From positions 248,001-312,000 of the forward strand of contig JADBYZ010000001.1 of NCBI GenBank assembly GCA_020402745.1: a stretch of DNA of 64,000 nucleotides. Reading direction: 5' to 3'. The stretch comes from Phenylobacterium sp. (GTDB lineage Bacteria > Pseudomonadota > Alphaproteobacteria > Caulobacterales > Caulobacteraceae). The position numbers were made by a program, and so were the translations under genes. Positions 1 through 8,755 of this stretch are shown one piece after another; the stretch's first letter is position 1, and each line of letters starts with the position of its first letter. The notes beneath the pieces were generated by a model. That model saw only the letters and a program-made list of their open reading frames with translations, did no database searches and was not told the origin of the DNA.

Positions 1-1300
1 CCTCGAAGGCCGCCTGCACCGCCGCCCCGAGGTTGACGCCGGGCTGGGACCGCCCCGATCCCTTCCCCACCCCGGCCGCCGTGTCCACGCCGATCACGAC
101 CGCTGGGCGTCGATAACGCTCGCGCAGTCGGCCGGCGACGATGCCGATCACCCCGGGGGGCCAGCCCTGGGCTGACACCACCAGGACCGGCGCCGTCTCA
201 AAGCTGCGGTCAGCCTCGAGGATCGCCACGGCCTCGTCGAGAACCGCCTGTTCCACCGCCTTGCGCTGGCCGTTCAGCTCATCCAGTTGGGCGGCCAGGA
301 GAGCGGCCTCGGCGGGATCGTCTGTCGCCAGCAGGCGCGCCCCCAGATCGGAACGGCCAATGCGCCCGCCCGCGTTGATCCGCGGTCCCAGGATGAATCC
401 GGCGTGGAAAGTGGTGGCGTTCCCGCTGACCTTGCCGATGTCCGCCAGCGCCTTCAGACCGGGGTTGGCCCAGCGCGACATCACCTTCAGCCCCTGCGCC
501 GTCAGGGCGCGGTTGAAGCCTGTCAGGGCGGTGACGTCGCACACGGCGCCCAGGGCGGCGAGGTCGAGCCACTGCCGCAGGTCGGGCTCCGGGCGGTCCT
601 TGAAGAGACCTTGCTGTCGGGCCTCCCGGTTGAGGGCGGCGAGCAGGACAAAGGCCACGCCCGCAGCCGCCAGCATCCCCTGACCTGAATTGTCGTCAGG
701 CCGGTTTGGATTGACCAGGGCCAGGGCCGGAGGAACCTCGCCCGGCCGCATCAGGTGGTGATCGATCACCACGACGTCGAGGCCGATCTCCTGCGCCGCC
801 GCCAGGGCGTCTACGGCGGCCGCCCCACAGTCGAGGGTGACGACCAGGTCGGCGCCCTTCTCCTTAAGCGACCTGAAGATGGCCGGGCTGGGTCCGTAGC
901 CCTCCGTGACGCGGTCAGGAATGTAGACCGGAACCTCCCGGCCCATGGCGCGCATCCAGCGCACCAGTTGGGCCGCGCTGGCGGCGCCGTCGACATCGTA
1001 GTCCGCAAAGACGACCATTGCGCGCTCCTTCACGAGCGCATCGACCAGCACCTCCGCCGCCCGGTCCATGTCGCGGAAGGATGAGGGGTTGGGAAACTGG
1101 GCCTTCAGAGTAGGGTTGAGGTAGATCTCACCCTCATCGGGCCCCACTCCCCTAGAGGCGAGGGCGCGGGCGAGGGGCTCGCTGAGCCCCAGGGCGCTCT
1201 GGTGCCGGCGGACCAGCTCGGCCTCCGCCGGCCGGGCCGCCCAGGTGCGCCCCGTCAGGGATCGGGCCACTCCGAGAAACGGGCCCTCCCTTTCAGTCAC
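1..1300 (-). CDS. recJ: Single-stranded-DNA-specific exonuclease RecJ (3' end beyond window)
   Basis: RecJ degrades single-stranded DNA 5' to 3' during recombinational repair. The frame reads from a GTG at 1300 down to base 1, giving 433 codons before the window edge cuts off the C-terminus. DHH-family motifs are present: DYDVDG at residues 100-105 and DHH at 180-182, the Mn-binding core of the phosphoesterase domain. Later segments such as NAGGRIGRSDLGARLL and GWPPGVIGIVAGRL fit the rest of the core and the DHHA1 domain. The GTG lies four bases after the glpX stop, so translation is probably coupled in an alaC-hom-glpX-recJ run. The truncation is only the edge of the window. Confidence 0.96.
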   Translation of the reverse strand, partial: MTEREGPFLGVARSLTGRTWAARPAEAELVRRHQSALGLSEPLARALASRGVGPDEGEIYLNPTLKAQFPNPSSFRDMDRAAEVLVDALVKERAMVVFADYDVDGAASAAQLVRWMRAMGREVPVYIPDRVTEGYGPSPAIFRSLKEKGADLVVTLDCGAAAVDALAAAQEIGLDVVVIDHHLMRPGEVPPALALVNPNRPDDNSGQGMLAAAGVAFVLLAALNREARQQGLFKDRPEPDLRQWLDLAALGAVCDVTALTGFNRALTAQGLKVMSRWANPGLKALADIGKVSGNATTFHAGFILGPRINAGGRIGRSDLGARLLATDDPAEAALLAAQLDELNGQRKAVEQAVLDEAVAILEADRSFETAPVLVVSAQGWPPGVIGIVAGRLRERYRRPAVVIGVDTAAGVGKGSGRSQPGVNLGAAVQAAFE

Positions 1301-1304
1301 GGGA

Positions 1305-2255
1305 TCAGACCGGCCGCCGCATCCGCACTTCGCGGACATCGCCAGTGGAGGAGTTCATCACCAGGCTGTGGGTGATGATGTACCCGCCCTCACGCCGGAT
1401 TCCGTCCAGAAGGGCGCCCTTGGTCACCCCTGTGGCCGCGAAGATGGCGTCGGCCCGGACCATCTCGTGGAGGTCGTACTTCTTGTCGAGGTCGGTGATC
1501 CCGACCCGCCGGGCGCGCTCCTTCTCATCGACGTTCCGGAAGACCAGGCGCCCCTGGAACTGCCCGCCGACGCACTTGAGGGCGGCGCAGGCCAGCACCC
1601 CCTCGGGGGCGCCTCCCTGCCCGACATAGAGGTCAATCCCCGTAGCTGGGTCTGCCGTGTGCATGACGCCGGCGACGTCGCCGTCTGTGATCAAATTGAC
1701 CCGGGCGCCGACCGAGCGGATCGAGGTGATGACCTCGGCGTGACGGGGCCGGTCCAGAACACAGACAGTGATCTCCTCAGGCGAGACCCCCTTGGCCGCG
1801 GCCAGAGCCCGAACATTGTCGGCCGCCGAGCGGTCAAGGTCGATCACCCCAGCGGGATAACCCGGCCCGCAGGCGATCTTGTCCATATAGGTGTCAGGGG
1901 CGTTCAGAAGGGTGCCCTTGGGCGCCCACGCCATCACCGCAAGGGCGTTGGCCATGGCCTTGGCGGTAAGGGTCGTGCCTTCCAGTGGGTCGAGGGCGAT
2001 ATCAATGGCCGCGCCGCCGCGTCCAACCTTCTCCCCGATATAGAGCATCGGCGCCTCGTCCCGTTCGCCCTCGCCGATAACGATTTCACCGTCGATGGCC
2101 AGGCTGTTGAGGGCCGTACGCATCGCATCCACGGCGGCCTGATCGGCAGCCTTCTCGTCGCCCCTGCCTACCAGCGTAGAGGCGGCGATCGCGGCGATTT
2201 CGGTAACTCGGACTGCGTCCAGGACAAGGCTGCTGTCCAACTGCTCAGTACTCAT
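1305..2255 (-). CDS. glpX: Class II fructose-1,6-bisphosphatase
   Basis: GlpX hydrolyses fructose 1,6-bisphosphate to fructose 6-phosphate in gluconeogenesis. The 316-residue length is normal for the family. Diagnostic motifs are GEGERDEAP at 61-69 (metal and active-site acids), DPLEGT at 89-94, and a downstream LYVGQGGAPEGVLA segment. It sits between hom (44 bases upstream) and recJ (four bases downstream) on the same strand. In many alphaproteobacteria glpX follows hom, so the context supports the call. Confidence 0.97.
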   Translation of the reverse strand: MSTEQLDSSLVLDAVRVTEIAAIAASTLVGRGDEKAADQAAVDAMRTALNSLAIDGEIVIGEGERDEAPMLYIGEKVGRGGAAIDIALDPLEGTTLTAKAMANALAVMAWAPKGTLLNAPDTYMDKIACGPGYPAGVIDLDRSAADNVRALAAAKGVSPEEITVCVLDRPRHAEVITSIRSVGARVNLITDGDVAGVMHTADPATGIDLYVGQGGAPEGVLACAALKCVGGQFQGRLVFRNVDEKERARRVGITDLDKKYDLHEMVRADAIFAATGVTKGALLDGIRREGGYIITHSLVMNSSTGDVREVRMRRPV

Positions 2256-2299
2256 CAGGAAGTCTCCGGGCCGCGTCGGGCCGTGATTATCGTCGATTT

Positions 2300-3601
2300 T
2301 CAGATTCCTGCGATGTGCAGAAGCCTCGGGGGTTCGAGCACCGCTGGCAGGCGGCCGATCCGGGACACGGCGGCCTCGAGGACGGTTTCGGCCACGGCGT
2401 GGGTGGTCATGACGATGGGCACGCCAGGCGTGTCACCCGGGGGCTTCTGGAGGAAGCTCTCGATGGAGACGCCCGCCTCGGCCAGCCCCTCCGAGACTGA
2501 GGCCAAGACCCCCGGTTCATCGCGAACCATGACCCGGATATAGCCGCGGCCTTCTGCGACGACGCCTTCGGGAGGCGCGCAGGGCCGCAATTCCAAGGCG
2601 GGAGACAGGAACACCGGCCGGCAGCCGCCGACCATAACATCAGCGATATCAGCGGCTACAGCCGCAGCGGTCGGTCCTGCCCCCGCTCCGGGGCCCTGCA
2701 GGAAGATCCTGCCAATTCGCCTTCCCTCGACGTAAAGGGCGTTCAGAGCCCCGTCCGCCTGGGCGATCGGATGACTCTTGCGGATCAGGAAGGGCCTCAC
2801 CCGGACCCGGGCGCCTTCCCCGGCTCGCTCTGCCGAGGCGATCAACTTGATCCGATAGCCGAGGTCGCCGGCCAGGCGGATGTCGAGGAGGTCCACATTG
2901 GCGATGCCTTGGATCTCTGCGGCGGCGAAGTTTGGCGATCCGCCGAAGGCCAGGGCCGCCAGTATGGTGATCTTGTGGGCGGCGTCGAAGCCGCCGACAT
3001 CCATGGTCGGGTCCGCCTCGGCATAGCCCAGCCGCTGGGCCTCAGCCAGCACGTCGGCGAAGGCCGAACCCGAAGCCTCCATCTCCGTCAGGATGTAGTT
3101 GCAGGTGCCGTTCAGAATACCGGAGAGGCTTTGGATGTCCTCGCCAACCAGGGCCTCACGGACCGTCTTCACCGCTGGAACGCCGCCCATGACGGCGGCC
3201 TCGAACAGCAGGGGAACCCCACGCGCCTCGGCGAGGGCCGCCAGTTCCGCCCCATGCTCGGCGATCAGGGCCTTGTTGGCGGTGACAACAGCCTTGCCGG
3301 CCTGCAAAGCGGCCTCGACTGCCGCCTTGGCGGGTCCGTCCGAGCCGCCTACCAGCTCGACGAAGACATCGATGTCAGGAGACTGGGCCAGGGCGACGGG
3401 ATCGTCGAACCAGGCCAGGTGAGAGATGTCCACCGGGCGCGCCCGTGACCGGGATCGCGCCGAGACACCCGTGACAACAACCCGCCCGCCCGCCGGTGCG
3501 TAGTCGGGTCGCTCGGCGAGAAAGGCCAGCAGCCCAGACCCGACCGTGCCCAATCCGGCGACCCCGATTCGCCAGGCCCTGGGGTTCCTGGTTGTGCTCA
3601 T
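2300..3601 (-). CDS. hom: Homoserine dehydrogenase
   Basis: Catalyses NAD(P)H-dependent reduction of aspartate semialdehyde to homoserine, the branch point to threonine and methionine. The 433-residue protein has an N-terminal Rossmann fold (GLGTVGSG at 16-23), the conserved TANKALIA lysine at 110, NGTCNYI at 164-170 in the catalytic domain, and a C-terminal ACT domain from about residue 348 (RGYIRVMVRDEPGVLA). The ACT domain implies allosteric feedback, probably by threonine. The ATG overlaps the stop of alaC by four bases (ATGA), so the two are translationally coupled. Confidence 0.97.
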   Translation of the reverse strand: MSTTRNPRAWRIGVAGLGTVGSGLLAFLAERPDYAPAGGRVVVTGVSARSRSRARPVDISHLAWFDDPVALAQSPDIDVFVELVGGSDGPAKAAVEAALQAGKAVVTANKALIAEHGAELAALAEARGVPLLFEAAVMGGVPAVKTVREALVGEDIQSLSGILNGTCNYILTEMEASGSAFADVLAEAQRLGYAEADPTMDVGGFDAAHKITILAALAFGGSPNFAAAEIQGIANVDLLDIRLAGDLGYRIKLIASAERAGEGARVRVRPFLIRKSHPIAQADGALNALYVEGRRIGRIFLQGPGAGAGPTAAAVAADIADVMVGGCRPVFLSPALELRPCAPPEGVVAEGRGYIRVMVRDEPGVLASVSEGLAEAGVSIESFLQKPPGDTPGVPIVMTTHAVAETVLEAAVSRIGRLPAVLEPPRLLHIAGI

Positions 3602-4818
3602 TGACCCGTTCCCGTGTTGTGAGCCCGTCCGAGGATCTCGTCTGCGCTGGACAAGAACCGACGCACATTCCGGGCGGCCTGCCGGATGCGGTTCTCGTTC
3701 TCGACGAGACCAATGCGGACATAGCCTTCGCCGTACTCCCCGAAGGCGACGCCAGGGGCGACGGCGACCCCGGCCTCCTCGATCAGGAGCTTCGAGAAGA
3801 GCATGGACCCAGCCTCACGGAAGGCTTCCGGAAGCGGCGCCCAGGCGAACATTGAGGCGGGGGGCGCGGGGATGTCCCAGCCCGCCCTTTTCATCGACTC
3901 CACGAGGGTGTCCCGGCGCCCCTTGTAAATGGATCGGATCTCGTCAACGCAGTCCTGCGGCCCGTTGAGGGCGGCGGCCGCCGCCACCTGGATCGGGGTG
4001 TAGGCGCCATAATCCAGGTAGGATTTTACGCGCGCCAGCGCCGCGCAGATGCGGGCGTTGCCGACCACCATGCCGACTCGCCAGCCGGCCATGGCGTAGG
4101 TCTTGGACAGAGAGTTGACCTCCACTGCGATGTCCTTGGCGCCGGGAACCTGGAGCACCGACGGAGGAGGATTGTCGTCGAAGTAGATCTCGGAATAGGC
4201 GATGTCCGAGAGGACCAGCATGTCATGCCGGCGCGCCAGGGCCACAGCCTCCTTGTAGAAATCGAGGTCAACCCACTGCGCCGTCGGGTTCGACGGATAG
4301 GACAGGATGAGGACCGACGGCGGCGGCGCCGAATGCTTCACCGCGCGGCTGATGCCTGACAGATACTCTTCCGGCGACAGGGCCGGGACATGGCGGATGA
4401 CGCCGCCCGCCATGATGAAGCCATAGGCATGGATGGGATAGGCCGGGTTCGGGCAGATGATGACGTCGCCCGGCGCGGTCAGGGCCTGGGCCAGGTTGGC
4501 AAACCCCTCCTTCGAGCCCAGGGTGGCGATGACCTCGGTGTCGGGGTCCAGTTGAACGCCGAACCGACGCTCGTAATAGCCTGCCATCGCCCGGCGAAGG
4601 CCGATGATGCCCTTCGAGGCGGAATAGCGTCCGGCCTTCGGATCCCGGGCCGTCTCGATCATCTTGTCCACGATGTGCTTGGGCGTCGGCATGTCGGGAT
4701 TGCCCATGCCGAAGTCGATGATGTCCACGCCCTCGCCTCGCAGACGGGCCTTGATGCGGTTGACCTCCTCGAAGACGTAGGGCGGGAGGCGACGGATACG
4801 GTGAAACTCGGGTGTCAT
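3598..4818 (-). CDS. alaC: PLP-dependent aminotransferase, AlaC type
   Basis: Fold-type I class I/II aminotransferase of 406 residues. It resembles E. coli AlaC (glutamate-pyruvate aminotransferase) closely along its length: IRRLPPYVFEEV near the N-terminus, DFGMGNPDMPTP, GSKEGFANL, CPNPAYPIHAYG, SYPSNPTAQWVDL, and the PLP-lysine motif SLSKTYAMAGWRVG with Lys239. Homologues upstream of hom are often annotated as aspartate or LL-diaminopimelate aminotransferase. The neighbour hom makes an aspartate-family role possible, so the amino donor and acceptor are not settled. It is the first gene of the alaC-hom-glpX-recJ run, with 108 bases of non-coding DNA upstream. Confidence 0.88.
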   Translation of the reverse strand: MTPEFHRIRRLPPYVFEEVNRIKARLRGEGVDIIDFGMGNPDMPTPKHIVDKMIETARDPKAGRYSASKGIIGLRRAMAGYYERRFGVQLDPDTEVIATLGSKEGFANLAQALTAPGDVIICPNPAYPIHAYGFIMAGGVIRHVPALSPEEYLSGISRAVKHSAPPPSVLILSYPSNPTAQWVDLDFYKEAVALARRHDMLVLSDIAYSEIYFDDNPPPSVLQVPGAKDIAVEVNSLSKTYAMAGWRVGMVVGNARICAALARVKSYLDYGAYTPIQVAAAAALNGPQDCVDEIRSIYKGRRDTLVESMKRAGWDIPAPPASMFAWAPLPEAFREAGSMLFSKLLIEEAGVAVAPGVAFGEYGEGYVRIGLVENENRIRQAARNVRRFLSSADEILGRAHNTGTGQ

Positions 4819-4926
4819 GTCTGCTCTGGCCGCGCTGATCGCAGCGAATGGGGAGCCTGTCCATGCTTGGCATAGCCTTCGCTCCGAAGGCCGCCAAGCG
4901 GTTTGAGAGGATCGCCTCCGCGGGCC

Positions 4927-5370
4927 CTAGCGAACGGGCGGCGGAGGCGGTGTAGCTCGCTTGCGTATCTCCCGGGCGAAGGACTCTGCAGCCGCCGTCG
5001 CGGAGACCAAGGGTGCGGCAGGCCCGGAGTCTTGCCGCGCCCCGGAAGCGAACGCCTCCGTGTCCTGTAGCGTCCAGGTCTCTTCCCCGGTGTCCTCAAA
5101 AAGGTCAGAGCCACTCGCGAGGACCTCACTGGCGGCCTGTCCCCAGACCGCCAAGGGACGGCTATCCTCGGGAAGCGTCGGGATGTCCGAGAAACGGGGG
5201 TAGGACCTTTCAGCCCGTGCAATAGCCGAAACTTCCGCCTCCGCCGCCGCCGGCTTCAGCGCGGGGGCGGCCTGCGGCGTTGCGCATCCGCACACCAGTA
5301 AGGCGAGCACCATGGGCGCCGGGGCGAGGCCAAAACGGGGAATCGAAGGTTGTGCGGGGTAGCGCTTCAT
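4927..5370 (-). CDS. Small exported, probably lipidated protein of unknown function
   Basis: A 147-residue protein with a basic start, a hydrophobic stretch (PMVLALLVCGC) and a cysteine in a weak lipobox (VCGC) near residue 29. The rest is rich in Ala, Glu, Ser and Pro and ends in a run of prolines (TPPPPPVR). No enzymatic motif is visible. It diverges from phaC, with 76 bases between the start codons, so the two may share a control region. The high-GC, Ala/Pro-rich composition looks native to the chromosome. Function unknown. Confidence 0.7.
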   Translation of the reverse strand: MKRYPAQPSIPRFGLAPAPMVLALLVCGCATPQAAPALKPAAAEAEVSAIARAERSYPRFSDIPTLPEDSRPLAVWGQAASEVLASGSDLFEDTGEETWTLQDTEAFASGARQDSGPAAPLVSATAAAESFAREIRKRATPPPPPVR

Positions 5371-5446
5371 GATCGCCCCGGTCTTATGTCATGATCAGCG
5401 TTTAAGAAAGCCTGAGGGCCCCGCCTGGGGCGACGGAGGCCACATC

Positions 5447-7408
5447 ATGGTCGGCAAGAAAACTCCCGCGACAAAGCCGGCGAAGGCCGCGCCTAAGCGC
5501 AGCCGCGCCAAGCCCAAGGCGGCTGCGCCGGACTCCAAACCCCAGATTGAAGCCGCTGGAGCGGCTTCCAGCGCCGATCCGGCTCCCGGGCCGCAGGCGG
5601 GAGACGGCTTCGCCGATGCGTTCTCGGCCGCGGGCGCGGAGACGCTTGAATCCCTGGAAGCCCTGTCGAGGAACCTCGCCCGGGCTGCAATGACCGCACA
5701 GGGCGCCATGGCGGACGCCGCATTGAGGCAGGCCGATCGTCCCCCCGGCATTGACACCGATCCCTTCCACGTCGGTCCGGCGATGGCGAAGGTCATGTCC
5801 AGTCTCGCGGGTCGTCCGGACGCCATGATGGAGGCGCAGGGCGACCTCTGGAGGCGTTACGCTGAGCTCTGGCATTTCGCCGCCCGCCGGGCGATGGGCG
5901 AGACCGCGTCCCCGGTGGCGTCGCCCGCCAAGGGCGACAAGCGATTCAATGCTCCGGACTGGACCGAGAACCCGGTCTTCGATGTGATCAAGCAGTCCTA
6001 CCTGATCACCTCTGACTGGATGAACGGCCTCGTGACGCGGGCGGAGGACATCGATCCGATGTCCCGCCGCAGGGTCGAGTTTTTCACGCGGATGCTGACC
6101 GACGCCCTGTCGCCCTCGAACTTCCTCGCCTCGAACCCAGAAGCCCTCAAGGAGGCCCTGTCCACCCGGGGCGAGAGCCTGGTTCGCGGCATGGAGAACT
6201 TCGCAGGAGATCTTGCCCGGGGTGAAGGGCAGCTGGCGATCAGCCAGACGGACTACGACCAGTTCGAAATCGGCGTGAATGTCGCGACAGCGCCCGGCAA
6301 GGTGGTTTTCCAGAACGATATCATCCAGCTCATCCAGTTCGCCCCCAGCACCGGGCAGGTGCATGAGATCCCGCTGGTGATCTTCCCGCCGTGGATCAAC
6401 AAGTTCTACATCCTCGATCTGCGGCCCGAAAACTCGATGATCCGCTGGCTGACCAGCCAGGGTTTCACGGTCTTTGTCGCCTCCTGGGTCAATCCGGACG
6501 GTCGCCTCTCAGACAGGACCTTCGAGGACTACATGCGCCTCGGCATCTATGAGGGCACGGCGGCCGCCATGAAGCAGGCGGGCGTCGATCGGGTGAATAC
6601 GGTCGGCTACTGCATCGGGGGCACCCTCCTGTCCGCCACGCTGGCGCACATGGCGGCGAAGGGCGACGAGCGGATCGCTTCAGCGACCTTCTTTGCCGCC
6701 CAGCAGGATTTCTCCGAAGCGGGCGACCTCCTGCTGTTCACCAGTGAGGAATGGCTGTCGGACCTCGAGAAGCAGATGGAGAGCGGCGGCGGTGTCCTTG
6801 CCGGCCAGGCCATGGCCGATACCTTCAATATGCTGCGCTCCAACGACCTGATCTGGTCCTTCTTCGTCAGCAACTACCTGCTGGGTAGGGAGCCCAAGCC
6901 CTTCGACCTGCTGTTCTGGAATTCCGACCAAACGAGGATGCCCCGGACCCTCCACCTCTACTACCTCCGTCGTTTCTACGGCGACAACGCCCTCGCCAAG
7001 GGAGAGCTCGAGCTGGACGGCGTCAGGCTCGATCTCGGCGCGGTGAAAACCCCGGTCTATGTCCAGTCCTCCAAGGAGGACCACATTGCTCCGGCCCGGT
7101 CGGTCTATCGCGGCGCGCGCCTGTTCGGTGGCCCAACCACCTTCACCCTCGCCGGGTCCGGGCATATCGCAGGGGTGATCAATGCGCCGGTGGCCAACAA
7201 GTACCAGCACTGGACAAACCCCGCCCTGCCGGAAACCCTCGAGGCTTGGCAGGCGGACGCCTCAGAGACGGCGGGATCCTGGTGGCCCCACTGGGCGGAC
7301 TGGCTCCGGGCCCGGTCGGGCCAGATGGTCCCGGCGCGGGATCCCTCCGCCGGTCCCCTGCCCGCCCTTGAGGATGCGCCGGGAAGCTACGTCAAGGTGA
7401 AGTCCTGA
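5447..7408 (+). CDS. phaC: Class I poly(3-hydroxyalkanoate) synthase PhaC
   Basis: Polymerises (R)-3-hydroxyacyl-CoA, chiefly 3-hydroxybutyryl-CoA, into storage granules. The start at 5447 was chosen because GGAGG sits seven bases upstream; the frame is open further 5' but without such a site. The product is 653 residues. The first ~70 residues are Lys/Ala/Pro-rich and low in complexity, longer than in textbook class I enzymes but known in Caulobacter-type synthases. The catalytic triad is visible: lipase-like box GYCIGG with Cys389, Asp545 in SSKEDHIAP, and His573 in GSGHIAG. Its end overlaps the convergent lipoprotein gene by 17 bases. No phaA, phaB or phasin gene is adjacent. Confidence 0.97.
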   Translation: MVGKKTPATKPAKAAPKRSRAKPKAAAPDSKPQIEAAGAASSADPAPGPQAGDGFADAFSAAGAETLESLEALSRNLARAAMTAQGAMADAALRQADRPPGIDTDPFHVGPAMAKVMSSLAGRPDAMMEAQGDLWRRYAELWHFAARRAMGETASPVASPAKGDKRFNAPDWTENPVFDVIKQSYLITSDWMNGLVTRAEDIDPMSRRRVEFFTRMLTDALSPSNFLASNPEALKEALSTRGESLVRGMENFAGDLARGEGQLAISQTDYDQFEIGVNVATAPGKVVFQNDIIQLIQFAPSTGQVHEIPLVIFPPWINKFYILDLRPENSMIRWLTSQGFTVFVASWVNPDGRLSDRTFEDYMRLGIYEGTAAAMKQAGVDRVNTVGYCIGGTLLSATLAHMAAKGDERIASATFFAAQQDFSEAGDLLLFTSEEWLSDLEKQMESGGGVLAGQAMADTFNMLRSNDLIWSFFVSNYLLGREPKPFDLLFWNSDQTRMPRTLHLYYLRRFYGDNALAKGELELDGVRLDLGAVKTPVYVQSSKEDHIAPARSVYRGARLFGGPTTFTLAGSGHIAGVINAPVANKYQHWTNPALPETLEAWQADASETAGSWWPHWADWLRARSGQMVPARDPSAGPLPALEDAPGSYVKVKS

Positions 7409-8264
7409 CGCGGGGCATGGCCAGCCTCAGGCTAGCCAGCAGTGCGCCCACCGGGATCGTCAGGCTGACCATCCACGGCGCCAGCGGCGAGGGTCCCTTC
7501 TCCAGGCCAAAACCCATCAGCCTCAGGCTGAGGGGATTGAAGCCCGTCACGCCTGAGGTCCAGTCCATCCAGGCCGTCCCTGCGCCGGCAAGGCAAAGGA
7601 GCGCCCAGAGAATCCGCCCCTCCAGTGCGGGCGCCCGAAAGACGCGCATTGCAGTCCAGAGCATGAAGACGGGCGTCGCCGCCGCCATGACCAGGAACAG
7701 CCACTGTCCCGCCGTCCGTCCAGGAGCCCAGAAGGACTGGGCCGCAGAGTCCTCGTTCGTGACTTCCGTGTAGGACATGGACAGGGCCTTGTAGACCCGG
7801 ACCACCTCATAGCCACCAGCCCCTGGCGGCGGGGCTTCCGGCTTCTCGGTCAAGATCGCGGACTCCCGCCGGGGCGTACGCGCCGTTGCCGGGACAACCG
7901 TACGCCAGCCCACTGGCACAACCGCGAGGTCAATCACCGCCCTGCGCTCAGCGAAGGTGTAGAGATACTGCATCTCCGCCCGCTCATCGGAGTCCTTGGC
8001 GTCGGGCAGCACCTGCCTGGAAGAAAGGAGCCGGATGGACCAGGGCGGATCGGCGGGAAAAGCGACGCGGACATTCTCAATCCGCTGCGCGTAATCGGGA
8101 GAGGCTACAAGGGCGGGGGCGAGGCTGCGGTCAATCGCGGGCCAGTCGCCACGCTGCACCGCATCGATGAAGAGCCTCCCCATCCGGTCCGCATCTAGCT
8201 CCGCCCTCGGGGGAACACAGCCTGCGAGGATCAGGAGGATCAGCGGGAGGACCAGACGGATCAT
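7392..8264 (-). CDS. Lipoprotein with C-terminal membrane segments, unknown function
   Basis: A 290-residue protein with a clear signal peptide and lipobox (LILLILAGC, Cys16). About 170 soluble residues follow, including a stretch resembling a small secreted lipoprotein domain (RLFIDAVQRGDWPAIDR). Three hydrophobic segments then occur near residues 195-275: QWLFLVMAAATPVFMLW, ILWALLCLAGAGTAW and WMVSLTIPVGALLAS. A lipid anchor followed by helices suggests an inner-membrane protein with a periplasmic N-domain. The start overlaps the msrB stop by four bases (ATGA). I do not recognise the family. Confidence 0.75.
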   Translation of the reverse strand: MIRLVLPLILLILAGCVPPRAELDADRMGRLFIDAVQRGDWPAIDRSLAPALVASPDYAQRIENVRVAFPADPPWSIRLLSSRQVLPDAKDSDERAEMQYLYTFAERRAVIDLAVVPVGWRTVVPATARTPRRESAILTEKPEAPPPGAGGYEVVRVYKALSMSYTEVTNEDSAAQSFWAPGRTAGQWLFLVMAAATPVFMLWTAMRVFRAPALEGRILWALLCLAGAGTAWMDWTSGVTGFNPLSLRLMGFGLEKGPSPLAPWMVSLTIPVGALLASLRLAMPRVRTSP

Positions 8265-8755
8265 GCCGGCCGGAACCTCAGGGCGAACCCATTGCTGCAG
8301 TACCGCAGACCGGTGGGGCGGGGTCCGTCATTGAAGCGATGCCCGTGGTGTCCCAGGCAGCGGGCGCAGTGGTACTCGGTACGGGGGACCCCTATCAGCC
8401 AGTCGGTCTTGAAGCCGAGGGCGCCGGGCATCGCCGTGTGGAAGCTCGGCCAGCCGGTCCGGCTGTCGTACTTCCAGGCCGAGCGGAAAAGGGGCAGGTC
8501 ACAGCCCAGGCAGTGGTAGGTTCCGTTGCGCTTCTCGTGGAGAAGCGGGCTCGACCCCGGCCTCTCGGTGTCTTCCTTCCGAAGGATGGCGAAGGCGACC
8601 GGAGGCAGGCGCCGGCGCCACTCCGCCTCGGTGAGACGCCGGAAGGGCGAGCCGGCGTAGGGGTCAGATGCGGCCAGCGCCGACGGCGCGCCCAGAGCGA
8701 CCGCCACCCCCAGGAGGAGGGACCGGCGGCTCGGGTGGGAGTCAGAGACCTGCAT
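8261..8755 (-). CDS. msrB: Peptide-methionine (R)-S-oxide reductase MsrB, exported
   Basis: Reduces the R epimer of methionine sulfoxide in oxidised proteins. The 164-residue protein has the two zinc CxxC pairs (Cys82/Cys85 in CLGCDLPLF and Cys130/Cys133 in [10 protein letters not shown]) and the catalytic cysteine Cys153 in [11 protein letters not shown]. The N-terminus carries a twin-arginine-like signal ([20 protein letters not shown]), so the enzyme is probably exported folded to the periplasm. It overlaps argC by 14 bases upstream and the lipoprotein gene by four bases downstream. The stop-start overlaps suggest one transcript. Confidence 0.95.
   Translation of the reverse strand: MQVSDSHPSRRSLLLGVAVALGAPSALAASDPYAGSPFRRLTEAEWRRRLPPVAFAILRKEDTERPGSSPLLHEKRNGTYHCLGCDLPLFRSAWKYDSRTGWPSFHTAMPGALGFKTDWLIGVPRTEYHCARCLGHHGHRFNDGPRPTGLRYCSNGFALRFRPA

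Noticed and set aside
1-1300. Truncated recJ as a pseudogene
   Set aside because: The frame is intact up to the window edge with all motifs read so far; the missing end is outside the window.
1245-2543. A 432-codon plus-strand frame opposite glpX and hom
   Set aside because: It covers genes with clear family motifs on the other strand and has no recognisable domain.
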